From: Campylobacteraceae bacterium
GTDB lineage: Bacteria; Campylobacterota; Campylobacteria; Campylobacterales; JALSKU01
Reading direction: 5' to 3'
Assembly (NCBI GenBank): GCA_026993075.1
Contig: JALWUQ010000064.1
Span: 1 to 44,579, forward strand
DNA length: 44,579 bases
Shown one piece after another: positions 16,496 to 24,440 of this stretch (the stretch's first letter is position 1; the number at the start of each line of letters is the position of its first letter). Below the pieces are notes generated by a model. The model did no database searches and had not been told where the DNA came from. It worked only from the letters and a program-made list of their open reading frames with translations. A program made the translations under genes and the position numbers.

Positions 16496-17863
16496 CTAAT
16501 TTTTATTTATAATATTTTTTGCATCTTTGATTATATCAAATATATTTAGTTTCATCCAGTGAGGATCCATCCACTCTTTAGGATAAACAGCAACGCCTTG
16601 AATATAAACGCCAAAGTGTAAATGATCTCCCAGTGCCATACCTGTTTTTCCTGTTCTTGCTATTACTTGTGATCTTTTAACACTGTCTCCTTTTTGAACA
16701 ATAAACTCTGAACAATGCCCAAATAAAGTATATAAACCCAATCCATGATATATAATCATATTGTTTCCATAAATCCCATTAAATTTGGCAAATACTACAA
16801 TTCCATTGTTTGAAGCTCTTATTTTAGCTCTTGCTATACTTGCCAAATCAATCCCTAAATGATAAGAATGACTTACAACCTTACCTTTATAGTAGTAGGT
16901 TCTATGATCTCCAAAGCCAGCAACTGCAGCAGCATCTATCAATGGATAAAACCGTTTTAGATGAAAGTTAGATATCATATCAGTATCTGTGGGAGTTGTA
17001 ACCTTTTTTATTAAATCTTCATTTATCTTTCTAATTGCCTCATTTATATAAACAAATTTTTCAACAGGAGTTTTATTTGACATTTTCGGTGCAACATCAT
17101 TTATGAAATTTGTTACTTTATTATTTAAGAAATTTTCAGTTAAAGTGATATTTGTTTTTCTGTATTTCATAGATTTAAAATATAGTGGAACATGAGCTGT
17201 TGATATATTGTTTGCTTTATCAATCGCAACAATATTTGCACTGAAGTTTTTTTGCTCTACCGGCCAGGCTAAAAGTGATATATAGTATCCTTTTTTATAA
17301 AAAGGAGTCGGGTAAAACTTTTTACCAAATGGTGTTTTGATATATAGACTTTTCAAGTTTTTATCACTCGCTTTGAAAATTACCAAAGCACTTCCACCTT
17401 TTCTTATGCCGTAAGATGACCTTATTACATAAAGTTTCGGTCTTTTTGTATCAATTATAATATTAATTTTTTTTATCGCTTTATTCCCTTGAAACCAATT
17501 CCATTTACTAGAATCGACAGCTTGTATTGTTAGGATAAAGTGATTTTTTTTGTACATAAAACTATCTTTTGGAGGGCTTATCATCAGTTGTGTATCTTTT
17601 TTTGGATTTGAATATATTTTATTTGCCAATACTGTATTGTTTTTTCCATCACTTAAAACAGCCTGAGCAAATTTAATGCCACTGTCATCTTGAAGTTGTA
17701 TATCAAGAGGTTTCTTTAAATTCCAATATATTTCGTTTTGTGAAATTATTTTTGGAGCATTTCTTTCAAAATATTTGGAATTATATATAAAGAAAACTCC
17801 CCCTGCGACCAATAACAAAATGATTATTACAATAATGCCTGAAAAACCTTTTTTCTCTCTCAT
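16496..17863 (-). CDS. M23-family peptidoglycan endopeptidase, membrane-anchored
   Basis: 455 residues. A single N-terminal membrane segment (about 8-27) anchors a periplasmic protein. The C-terminal LytM domain has all zinc and catalytic residues: H335 and D339 in HLGIDL, H383 in FGHC, and H414/H416 in DHLHFG. The middle (about 40-300) is a beta-rich region, as in the Campylobacterota cell-shape hydrolases. The enzyme should cut peptide bridges in the sacculus; whether it sets cell shape (like the Campylobacter and Helicobacter M23 enzymes) is inference. It overlaps the DHH gene by four bases upstream and precedes lpxC, so two envelope genes lie together. Confidence 0.92.
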   Translation of the reverse strand: MREKKGFSGIIVIIILLLVAGGVFFIYNSKYFERNAPKIISQNEIYWNLKKPLDIQLQDDSGIKFAQAVLSDGKNNTVLANKIYSNPKKDTQLMISPPKDSFMYKKNHFILTIQAVDSSKWNWFQGNKAIKKINIIIDTKRPKLYVIRSSYGIRKGGSALVIFKASDKNLKSLYIKTPFGKKFYPTPFYKKGYYISLLAWPVEQKNFSANIVAIDKANNISTAHVPLYFKSMKYRKTNITLTENFLNNKVTNFINDVAPKMSNKTPVEKFVYINEAIRKINEDLIKKVTTPTDTDMISNFHLKRFYPLIDAAAVAGFGDHRTYYYKGKVVSHSYHLGIDLASIARAKIRASNNGIVVFAKFNGIYGNNMIIYHGLGLYTLFGHCSEFIVQKGDSVKRSQVIARTGKTGMALGDHLHFGVYIQGVAVYPKEWMDPHWMKLNIFDIIKDAKNIINKN

Positions 17864-18795
17864 CTATCAACCTTTTTTAGAATGTTATCAATTATATCAT
17901 CTATATCTTTTAAATCAACTGTAAATCCGGCAGATTTTTTATGACCGCCGCCACCATAATAAATTGCAATTTCGGAACAATCTATACCATTTTTACTTCG
18001 TAATGAAATTTTATATTGTTTGTTTTGTAATTCATACATAAATATACTAAGTTCGACTGTTGCCAAAGAGAGTCCTATTTGGACGAGATTTTCACTGTCA
18101 CTTATAAGTGCACCACTTTTTTTAAAATCATCAATACTAAGCCTGCAGATACAAATTTTTGCATATTTTTTAAGTTCCATTGATGATAAGTATATTTGCA
18201 TCAATCTTAACTTTGCCAAAGAATTTCTGTTAGTTAACAAATTAGCTATTTTATTTGGTTTAGCTCCAAAGTTTATAAGTTCTGATGCATCTTCAAATGT
18301 TTTTGCATTTACTCTGTCAAATTTAAAATATCCACTGTCTTCTACAAGTGCTGTATAAAGGCAGGTAGCACATTCTGGTGAAATTTTATATTTTGCATAC
18401 TTTAAAAGTTCAAAAACAACCATTGAAGTGCTGGCATAATCTTTATTTATTATATTAATATCCCCAAAAAGAGTATTTGTTTTATGGTGATCTATATTTA
18501 GTATATAAAAATTTTCTTTAAGTATGCCAACTCTATCGAAAGAGCCACAATCAACGCTGATTATGAGATCACAGTATTTTGGAAAAGTATTTTTTATTTT
18601 TGAATAGCTTGGTAAAAAATCAAATTTTTTTGGTAATTCTTTTTCTATATTAAAATAAGATACTTTCTTCTTGATAGTTTTTAAAGATATACCAAGACCA
18701 AGCATTGATCCTATCGTATCTGCATCAGGATTTTTATGTGAAACAATAACTATATTATTTGATTTTTCTATAAGATTTATGGCTTTTTTAAACAT
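17860..18795 (-). CDS. DHH-family phosphoesterase (NrnA/pAp-phosphatase-like)
   Basis: 311 residues. Metal-binding motifs in order: SHKNPDADTIGS (H20, D24, D26), ISVDCGSFDRVG (D82), and the name-giving IDHHKTN (D102, H103, H104). The C-terminal DHHA1 domain ends with the substrate-binding IYYGGGGHKKSAGF. This composition and length fit the NrnA class, which degrades very short RNAs (nanoRNA) and 3'-phosphoadenosine 5'-phosphate, rather than the larger RecJ. It starts 22 bases after flhB and overlaps the peptidase gene by four bases. Confidence 0.9.
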   Translation of the reverse strand: MFKKAINLIEKSNNIVIVSHKNPDADTIGSMLGLGISLKTIKKKVSYFNIEKELPKKFDFLPSYSKIKNTFPKYCDLIISVDCGSFDRVGILKENFYILNIDHHKTNTLFGDINIINKDYASTSMVVFELLKYAKYKISPECATCLYTALVEDSGYFKFDRVNAKTFEDASELINFGAKPNKIANLLTNRNSLAKLRLMQIYLSSMELKKYAKICICRLSIDDFKKSGALISDSENLVQIGLSLATVELSIFMYELQNKQYKISLRSKNGIDCSEIAIYYGGGGHKKSAGFTVDLKDIDDIIDNILKKVDR

Positions 18796-18817
18796 TTTGA
18801 ATTATACTCTTTCTAAT

Positions 18818-19879
18818 CTAAAAATTATGTTTATTGCTACTTTTATATACAAAAGCTAAGACTTCTGCTACTGCTTTATACAAAATCTCAGGTATATTTT
18901 TATCAATATCGCAAAGTTTATATAATTCTCTTGCTAAAGGCGGATTTTCAACTATTTGCACCATATGTTTTCTACCTATTTCTTTTATTTTTAAAGCTAT
19001 GGTATCCATACCTTTTGCTACTACTACAGGTGAAGTATCTTTTGTTTTGTCATATCTTACGGCAACTGCATAATGTGTTGGATTTGTTATGATGACATCC
19101 GCATTTGGCACTTCTTGCATCATTCTTTTTTGAGCTAATTGCATTTGAAGTTTTTTTATTCTTGATTTGATTATAGGATCACCTTCCATTTGTTTAAACT
19201 CATCTTTTATCTCCTGCTTACTCATTTTCAAATCTTTAAAATATTGATATCTTACTATAAGTAAGTCAGCAAGAGCCAAAACCAAAAACAGTATAAGCAT
19301 CACAGAAGTTAGCAAAATTGCTTTATCTCTGAGCCAAATTATTTGCTCAAATATCGAATAATAAATTACATGCGGAAGTTGCTTTACAAAAGTAATTAAA
19401 AAATAAAATGCTATGACAAAGACAAATGCAACTTTTAAGATGACTTTAACAGTTTCTATAAGTTTTTTCATAGAAATTAAATTTTTCATCCCTTTTATGG
19501 GGTCAATTTTTTTTAAATCAGGTGTAAGAGGCTTAGTTGTAAAGACAAAGCCGTATTGCATAAAAGCTGCAAGTATTCCAGCTACTGCAACAAACAAAGC
19601 TATCGGCAATACTGCTAAAAGAAGTTCTTTCAGAGTAAATATTGACATTGAAAAAATTTTATCTTGAGTAATCTCACTTCCTACAAATGAGATATAGTAT
19701 CTGTAAAGATTTTCTATCTTGTCGGCCATAAATCTTATAAGCCAAAACATGACTAAAACAGCTACAAAAAGAGTAATAAATCCGCTAAAATCCTGGCTTT
19801 TGGGAACATTTCCTTCTTCTCTGGCATCTTCAATCTTTTTGGAGGTCGCCTCTTCCGTTTTTTCTTGATCATCAGCCAT
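18818..19879 (-). CDS. flhB: Flagellar type III secretion switch protein FlhB
   Basis: 353 residues. The N-terminal part begins ADDQEKTEEATSKKIEDARE, standard for FlhB, followed by four membrane helices between about 30 and 210. The cytoplasmic domain contains the self-cleavage site N266-P267-T268-H269 in ITNPTHYAVAV. After cleavage between N and P the export apparatus switches from hook to filament substrates. It sits between nadC (11 bases upstream) and the DHH phosphoesterase gene, away from other flagellar genes, a scattered layout common in Campylobacterota. Confidence 0.97.
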   Translation of the reverse strand: MADDQEKTEEATSKKIEDAREEGNVPKSQDFSGFITLFVAVLVMFWLIRFMADKIENLYRYYISFVGSEITQDKIFSMSIFTLKELLLAVLPIALFVAVAGILAAFMQYGFVFTTKPLTPDLKKIDPIKGMKNLISMKKLIETVKVILKVAFVFVIAFYFLITFVKQLPHVIYYSIFEQIIWLRDKAILLTSVMLILFLVLALADLLIVRYQYFKDLKMSKQEIKDEFKQMEGDPIIKSRIKKLQMQLAQKRMMQEVPNADVIITNPTHYAVAVRYDKTKDTSPVVVAKGMDTIALKIKEIGRKHMVQIVENPPLARELYKLCDIDKNIPEILYKAVAEVLAFVYKSSNKHNF

Positions 19880-19890
19880 TTTTTATAATC

Positions 19891-20706
19891 TTACTCAATT
19901 TTCATCGAAAAATCAAGCCATGTTGCCTGATGGATCAGACTTCCGCTACTGATTGCATCAACACCGCTTTTGGCAAATTCCAAGATATTTTCTTTTGTGA
20001 TGTTTCCGCTGGCTTCAAGTAAAATATAAGGAAAATTTTCATTTTTATATTTTACAACTTCTTTTATATCTTCAATACTCATATTATCGCACATCACCAT
20101 ATCGCATCGGCACTGCATAGCATACTTTGCATCTTTTATGCTTTCACATTCTACCTCTATTTTTGTAGTATAGGGCAATTTGTATCTTGATCTTTTTATA
20201 AAATCTTCAAGGTTATCTATAGTTTGTAAATGAGTATCCTTAAGCATTAAACAATCATCTAGTCCCATTCTATGGTTGCTTCCCCCGCCACACCTTACAG
20301 CATATTTTTCAAAAACTCTAAGAAGTGGTCTTGTTTTTCTTGTATCAAGCAGTTTTATTTCATTGTCTTTTAATTTTTCCATGTAAGTGTGTACATTTGT
20401 TGCTATACCACTTGCGTGTTGTAAAAGATTTAGCATTGTTCGTTCGCACATCAGGATTTTGTTAGCTTTGCTTTCAAATGAAGCTATAACATCACCTTTT
20501 TTTAATACCATAGAGTCTTTTTTAAAAAATTCATATTTTATTTTTTCTACTTTGCAAAGAGATTTTACATAATCAACCCCAGATAGTATCCCGCCTTCTT
20601 TTGAGACTATTTTTGCAGTAACTTTTCTATTTTTTCCTATGAGTCTGAAAAGATCCCCTCTGCCTACATCTTCTTGTAATGCTTTTTTTACAAAATTTTT
20701 TATCAT
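19891..20706 (-). CDS. nadC: Nicotinate-nucleotide pyrophosphorylase NadC
   Basis: 271 residues. NadC (quinolinate phosphoribosyltransferase) converts quinolinate and PRPP into nicotinate mononucleotide, the step after NadA in de novo NAD synthesis. Diagnostic segments are ALQEDVGRGDLF at the start, LNLLQHASGIAT, LLDTRKTRPLLR and the GGGSNHRMGLDD..LKDTHL region around the active site, with a final SGNITKENILEFA. It follows nadA by seven bases with GAGG upstream of the ATG. Confidence 0.97.
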   Translation of the reverse strand: MIKNFVKKALQEDVGRGDLFRLIGKNRKVTAKIVSKEGGILSGVDYVKSLCKVEKIKYEFFKKDSMVLKKGDVIASFESKANKILMCERTMLNLLQHASGIATNVHTYMEKLKDNEIKLLDTRKTRPLLRVFEKYAVRCGGGSNHRMGLDDCLMLKDTHLQTIDNLEDFIKRSRYKLPYTTKIEVECESIKDAKYAMQCRCDMVMCDNMSIEDIKEVVKYKNENFPYILLEASGNITKENILEFAKSGVDAISSGSLIHQATWLDFSMKIE

Positions 20707-20713
20707 TTTTGCC

Positions 20714-21721
20714 TCAATCTATTTTTACTTCCATCATCCTGTCAAGTGCTACTTTTGCCCATTTTATCACATTTTTATCCACTTGTATTTCATTTTCAAA
20801 AGTTTTATTCTCTATACTTTTTAATGTATTGTACAAATCTTTTAGAGTTGTTTCATTCATGGTGGGACACTCTGGTTTAGTTGATGATAATATATATGTA
20901 TTTTTCTCTCTCAATCTATTTACCATATTAAATTCAGTTCCGACTGCTACTTTTTGATCTTTGGGCAGGGTGGTTATAAACTTTATAAGTTGACTTGTCG
21001 AGCCAACAAAATCAGAATTATTACAAACTTCAGGCTTGCATTCGGGGTGTGAAGCTATAAGAATATTTGGAAATTTTTTTCTATAAAATTCAATATCTTC
21101 CAAAGAAAAAAGTTGATGAACAGAACAAAAGCCATTGTAGCAAATGATTTTAGCTTCTTTTATTTTTTCATCACTGTCTTCTCCTATAACAGCAGATTTA
21201 AGACCCATTTGTATAGCTACATTTTGACCCAGGCAGCGATCTGGTACAAATAAAACTTTTTTATCTTTTGCCAATACTTTTTCTATAATTTTTTTTGCAT
21301 TTGAGCTTGTACACACAAAACCTCCGTATTCTCCAACCCTTGCCTTAACTTCAGCACTTGAGTTTATATAAGTTATGGGTATAAAGTCATCTTTTGTTAT
21401 ATCATTTTGTTCCAAAATTTTAACATTATTATCAAAATAATCCACATCAATCATCTTGGCCATCGCGCAGCATGCGACTTTTGGCATAAAAACTCTTTTT
21501 TCTGGAGCCAAAATTTTAACACTTTGTCCCATAAATCCAACACCACAAAATATAAGGTAAGGATTTTTATCTTTTGAAGCTACTTGTGCAAGTTGTAGTG
21601 AGTCTCCACTAAAATCAGCCATATCAAAAACTTCATCTTTTTGATAAAAGTGAGCTACTATGGTAACGCTTAACTTTTCTTTTAACTTTTTAATCTCGGT
21701 CTTTAATTCTTCATTATTCAA
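20714..21721 (-). CDS. nadA: Quinolinate synthase NadA
   Basis: 335 residues. NadA condenses iminoaspartate with dihydroxyacetone phosphate, using a [4Fe-4S] cluster. Motifs: AHFYQKDEVFDMADFSGDSL, FCGVGFMGQSVKIL, FVCTSSNA, VPDRCLGQN and HPECKPEVC, with cysteines placed as cluster ligands. The start is a TTG at 21721 with AAGGAA eight bases upstream, and no in-frame ATG competes. It heads the 13-gene minus-strand run and has a good promoter in the divergent gap before plsY. Confidence 0.96.
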   Translation of the reverse strand: MNNEELKTEIKKLKEKLSVTIVAHFYQKDEVFDMADFSGDSLQLAQVASKDKNPYLIFCGVGFMGQSVKILAPEKRVFMPKVACCAMAKMIDVDYFDNNVKILEQNDITKDDFIPITYINSSAEVKARVGEYGGFVCTSSNAKKIIEKVLAKDKKVLFVPDRCLGQNVAIQMGLKSAVIGEDSDEKIKEAKIICYNGFCSVHQLFSLEDIEFYRKKFPNILIASHPECKPEVCNNSDFVGSTSQLIKFITTLPKDQKVAVGTEFNMVNRLREKNTYILSSTKPECPTMNETTLKDLYNTLKSIENKTFENEIQVDKNVIKWAKVALDRMMEVKID

Positions 21722-21756
21722 AATAAGTTCCTTGTAAATATAGGATATTTTTTGTA

Positions 21757-21765
21757 ATTATATCA
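21757..21765 (-). promoter_or_regulatory. Extended -10 promoter of the nadA operon
   Basis: On the minus strand the sequence reads TGA-TATAAT, an extended -10, 36 bases upstream of the nadA TTG. It is the only consensus-like promoter seen at the head of the long minus-strand operon. Divergent plsY lies on the other side; its own promoter is not clear in this AT-rich gap. Confidence 0.55.
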
Positions 21766-21885
21766 AAAATTTGTTAAAGAAATAAAATATAATTTTATTA
21801 ATTAAAATTCTATTTTTATTATTTAAATTAATAGCAATATAACAAATTTTTGGGTAACATTAGTTAAATTTTTCAAAGGAATTAT

Positions 21886-22533
21886 ATGGATTTTTTAACA
21901 AATATAAATATACAATTTTATTTTTTAGCATACTTTGTGGGCGGTATTCCATTTGGTTTGTTACTTGGAAAATACATAGGTGGGGTTGATATAAAGCAAA
22001 GTGGCAGTGGGAGTATAGGTGCAACAAATGTTTTAAGGGTTTTAAAAGAGAAAAATTCTGATTTGGCAAAAAAGTTGGGTGCAACAACACTTTTTTTAGA
22101 TGCTGTAAAAGGTATCATTGTTTTAGCTATTGCGACGATGGCAGGTGTTAGTGAAGAGACAAAGTGGGCTATAGTTGTTTTGGTGGTTATAGGCCACTGT
22201 TTTAGCCCGTACTTGAAATTTGAAGGTGGAAAAGGTGTAGCAGCTGGTGCGGGAGTTATGCTCTATATGCTACCCACAGAGACGATTATAGCCATAATAG
22301 TTTGGGTGATATGCATAAAAACCGTTAAAATATCTTCTGTTTCTTCTTTATTGGCATTGACTTCTTTGGTGATAGCATCTTTTATAATCCATCCTAATAT
22401 TCCGGTTATCCATACTCACGCACCTATATTGATAGTATTTTTCATTATAGTGTATAAACATATACCAAATATTATAGGACTTTTTCAAGGTACTGAGAAA
22501 AAAATAAAAGTCAATAATGAGACTGCTGCATAG
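21886..22533 (+). CDS. plsY: Glycerol-3-phosphate acyltransferase PlsY
   Basis: 215 residues, an integral membrane enzyme with about five or six hydrophobic helices. PlsY transfers the acyl group from acyl-phosphate to glycerol 3-phosphate, the first step of phospholipid synthesis. The three family motifs are visible: GGIPFGLLLGKYIGGVDI..SGSIGATNVLR near the N-terminus, KFEGGKGVAAGAGVML in the middle and YKHIPNIIGLFQGTEKK near the end. AAAGGA precedes the ATG. It lies 33 bases before folB, a plsY-folB neighbourhood seen in other Campylobacterota. Confidence 0.97.
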   Translation: MDFLTNINIQFYFLAYFVGGIPFGLLLGKYIGGVDIKQSGSGSIGATNVLRVLKEKNSDLAKKLGATTLFLDAVKGIIVLAIATMAGVSEETKWAIVVLVVIGHCFSPYLKFEGGKGVAAGAGVMLYMLPTETIIAIIVWVICIKTVKISSVSSLLALTSLVIASFIIHPNIPVIHTHAPILIVFFIIVYKHIPNIIGLFQGTEKKIKVNNETAA

Positions 22534-22566
22534 TATAAATGCCTATAATCTATAAAAGGGTTGGTT

Positions 22567-22911
22567 ATGAATATATTTAAGATTTATATAAAAGATTTAA
22601 AAATAGATGTTATTATCGGAATTTTGGATAAAGAGAGAAAAAATAAGCAAAAAATAATCGTAAATGCTGAGATAGAATATGATTTAGATGGTCATTTTTT
22701 GGATTATGTACAAGCTCTTGAAGCTATTAAAAATCTTTTGGAATATAAAAAATATGATACTTTAGAGAATGCAATAAGCGGCATATCCAAAGCTTTAAAG
22801 TTAGATTTTCCCGAGATTATTAGTATAAAAATTAAGATAGACAAGCCCGAAGTTTTTAAAAATACTTTAGTAGGAGTAGAAAACATCAAAAGATATTCGG
22901 ATATAAAATGA
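22567..22911 (+). CDS. folB: Dihydroneopterin aldolase family protein FolB
   Basis: 114 residues from the ATG at 22567, chosen because AAAGGG lies seven bases upstream; an in-frame TTG two codons earlier has poorer spacing. The protein reads IKDLKIDVIIGILDKERKNK, as in FolB (active-site region with I-G-I..ER..Q), then IIVNAEIEYD. It cleaves dihydroneopterin in folate synthesis. The last residues IKIKIDKPEVF match the family's closing strand. Its TGA stop overlaps the ATG of the MutS-like gene (ATGA), so the two are translationally coupled. Confidence 0.88.
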   Translation: MNIFKIYIKDLKIDVIIGILDKERKNKQKIIVNAEIEYDLDGHFLDYVQALEAIKNLLEYKKYDTLENAISGISKALKLDFPEIISIKIKIDKPEVFKNTLVGVENIKRYSDIK

Positions 22912-24440
22912 ATGAATTCAAAAGTATTCTTTTTGATGATTTTGGGCCTGAATTTAAAAAAAGTAAACTCCATTCTTGTGTTTATAAAGATTTAAATTTA
23001 GATCAAATTATTTCAGCAATAATTTCTTCAAAAAAAGAGTATGATTTACAACCGTTTTTTTACACTCCCCTTAAAAATAAAAAACTTATACTTTATCGTC
23101 AAAATATTATGAAAGACCTTGAAAAACAGTCTATTTTTGATATTTTCAAAGAGTTTGAAGCAGATTTCAAAATGCTCAAAGAGTCTTTGGAAAATTCAAA
23201 TAAGTTGAATTTTATATACCAAAAAGCAAGTTGGTTTTTAGATGCTGTATTATTGTATTCTGATTTACTCAAAAAGTTTTTTAAAAGTATTTCCAATGAG
23301 ACATTACATTCACAAGGATTGCTTTCTTTTCGTTTGTATTTAGGAAAGTATTTAAAATCCGATAAATTTATCTCTTTATCCTTAAGTGCAAAAAATTTAG
23401 ATATAAAATTAAAAAAAATTCGTTATTGTCTGGATATGCAGGGCAGTTGCATAAAACTTGAACAATTTAGCAATCAAAAAAATTATGAGGAAGAGATAGA
23501 AGTTTTTTTTAAAAGATTTACAAAAAATGTTAAAGATGATTATAAAGTAGAATTTGATGATTATTTGGATTTAAATCATGTTGAAGAAAAAGTAGTAAAA
23601 ATGCTTTCAAAACTGTATCCTGATAATTTTTATGAGTTAGAAGAGTTTTATAAAAATAATTCTAATTTTATGAATACGACTATACAGGTATTTGAAAGAG
23701 AAATACAATTTTATATATCATTTTTGGAATATTTAAAAATGATAAATCAAAATGAACTGTCTTTTTGTTATCCAGAGATTTTGACTGATAAAAAAGAAGT
23801 ATTTGGCAATAATGTATTTGATATGATGCTTGCTTCAAAAGCTACTAAGAATGATATTAAAATCGTTCGTAATGACTTTTATCTTAAAAATCAAGAGAGG
23901 ATTATAGTCGTTACAGGACCAAACCAAGGAGGAAAAACAACTTTTGCAAGAAGTGTGGGAGAGCTTTTTTATTTTGCAAGCTTAGGTTGCAAGGTAGCTT
24001 CTTCAAGTGCCAGAGTATATATGATTGACAGCATTTTTACACATTTTGAAAAAGAAGAAGATATAACAAATCTAAGAAGTAAGCTTGAAGATGATATTTT
24101 TAGAGCTAAAGAGATATTGGATGAGGCAAGCCCTAAAAGCTTGGTTATAGTAAATGAAATTTTTACTTCAACAACCTTAGAGGATGCTACGGCACTTAGT
24201 AAAAATATATTGGATATTATAATAAAAAAAGATTTATTTTGTGTATGGGTAACTTTTATAGATGAGATATCAAGATTTGATAAGAGGATTGTAAGTATGG
24301 TTTCACAGGTTGATACCAATAATCATGAGAAAAAAACATATAAAATAATAAGACATTTTGCTGATGGAAAAGCCTATGCTATGGCTATTGCAAAAAAATA
24401 TTCTCTTACTTATGAAGATATTGTAGGTCGTATCAAATGA
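22908..24440 (+). CDS. MutS-like ATPase A (no mismatch-recognition domain)
   Basis: 510 residues. Residues about 1-290 are helical and resemble the core/lever region of MutS proteins without the N-terminal mismatch-binding domain. The C-terminal ATPase has Walker A TGPNQGGKTTFARS (G337 to T345), a MutS-type stretch FTHFEKEEDITNLRSKLEDD, and Walker B SLVIVNEIFTSTT, where the usual Asp before Glu417 is Asn416. The histidine of the usual FITH motif is also replaced (WVTFIDEI). Length is about 60 percent of MutS1 and no Smr nuclease domain is present, so it is neither classic MutS nor MutS2. It is linked by ATGA overlaps to folB before it and to a second MutS-like gene after it, suggesting a two-protein complex. 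Its function is unknown. Confidence 0.85.
   Translation: MNEFKSILFDDFGPEFKKSKLHSCVYKDLNLDQIISAIISSKKEYDLQPFFYTPLKNKKLILYRQNIMKDLEKQSIFDIFKEFEADFKMLKESLENSNKLNFIYQKASWFLDAVLLYSDLLKKFFKSISNETLHSQGLLSFRLYLGKYLKSDKFISLSLSAKNLDIKLKKIRYCLDMQGSCIKLEQFSNQKNYEEEIEVFFKRFTKNVKDDYKVEFDDYLDLNHVEEKVVKMLSKLYPDNFYELEEFYKNNSNFMNTTIQVFEREIQFYISFLEYLKMINQNELSFCYPEILTDKKEVFGNNVFDMMLASKATKNDIKIVRNDFYLKNQERIIVVTGPNQGGKTTFARSVGELFYFASLGCKVASSSARVYMIDSIFTHFEKEEDITNLRSKLEDDIFRAKEILDEASPKSLVIVNEIFTSTTLEDATALSKNILDIIIKKDLFCVWVTFIDEISRFDKRIVSMVSQVDTNNHEKKTYKIIRHFADGKAYAMAIAKKYSLTYEDIVGRIK

Noticed and set aside
21780-21850. AT-rich stretch in the nadA-plsY gap as a possible origin or regulator site
   Set aside because: It is simply A/T-rich with irregular TTAATTAAAA-like words; no repeated box or DnaA-like 9-mer series is seen.
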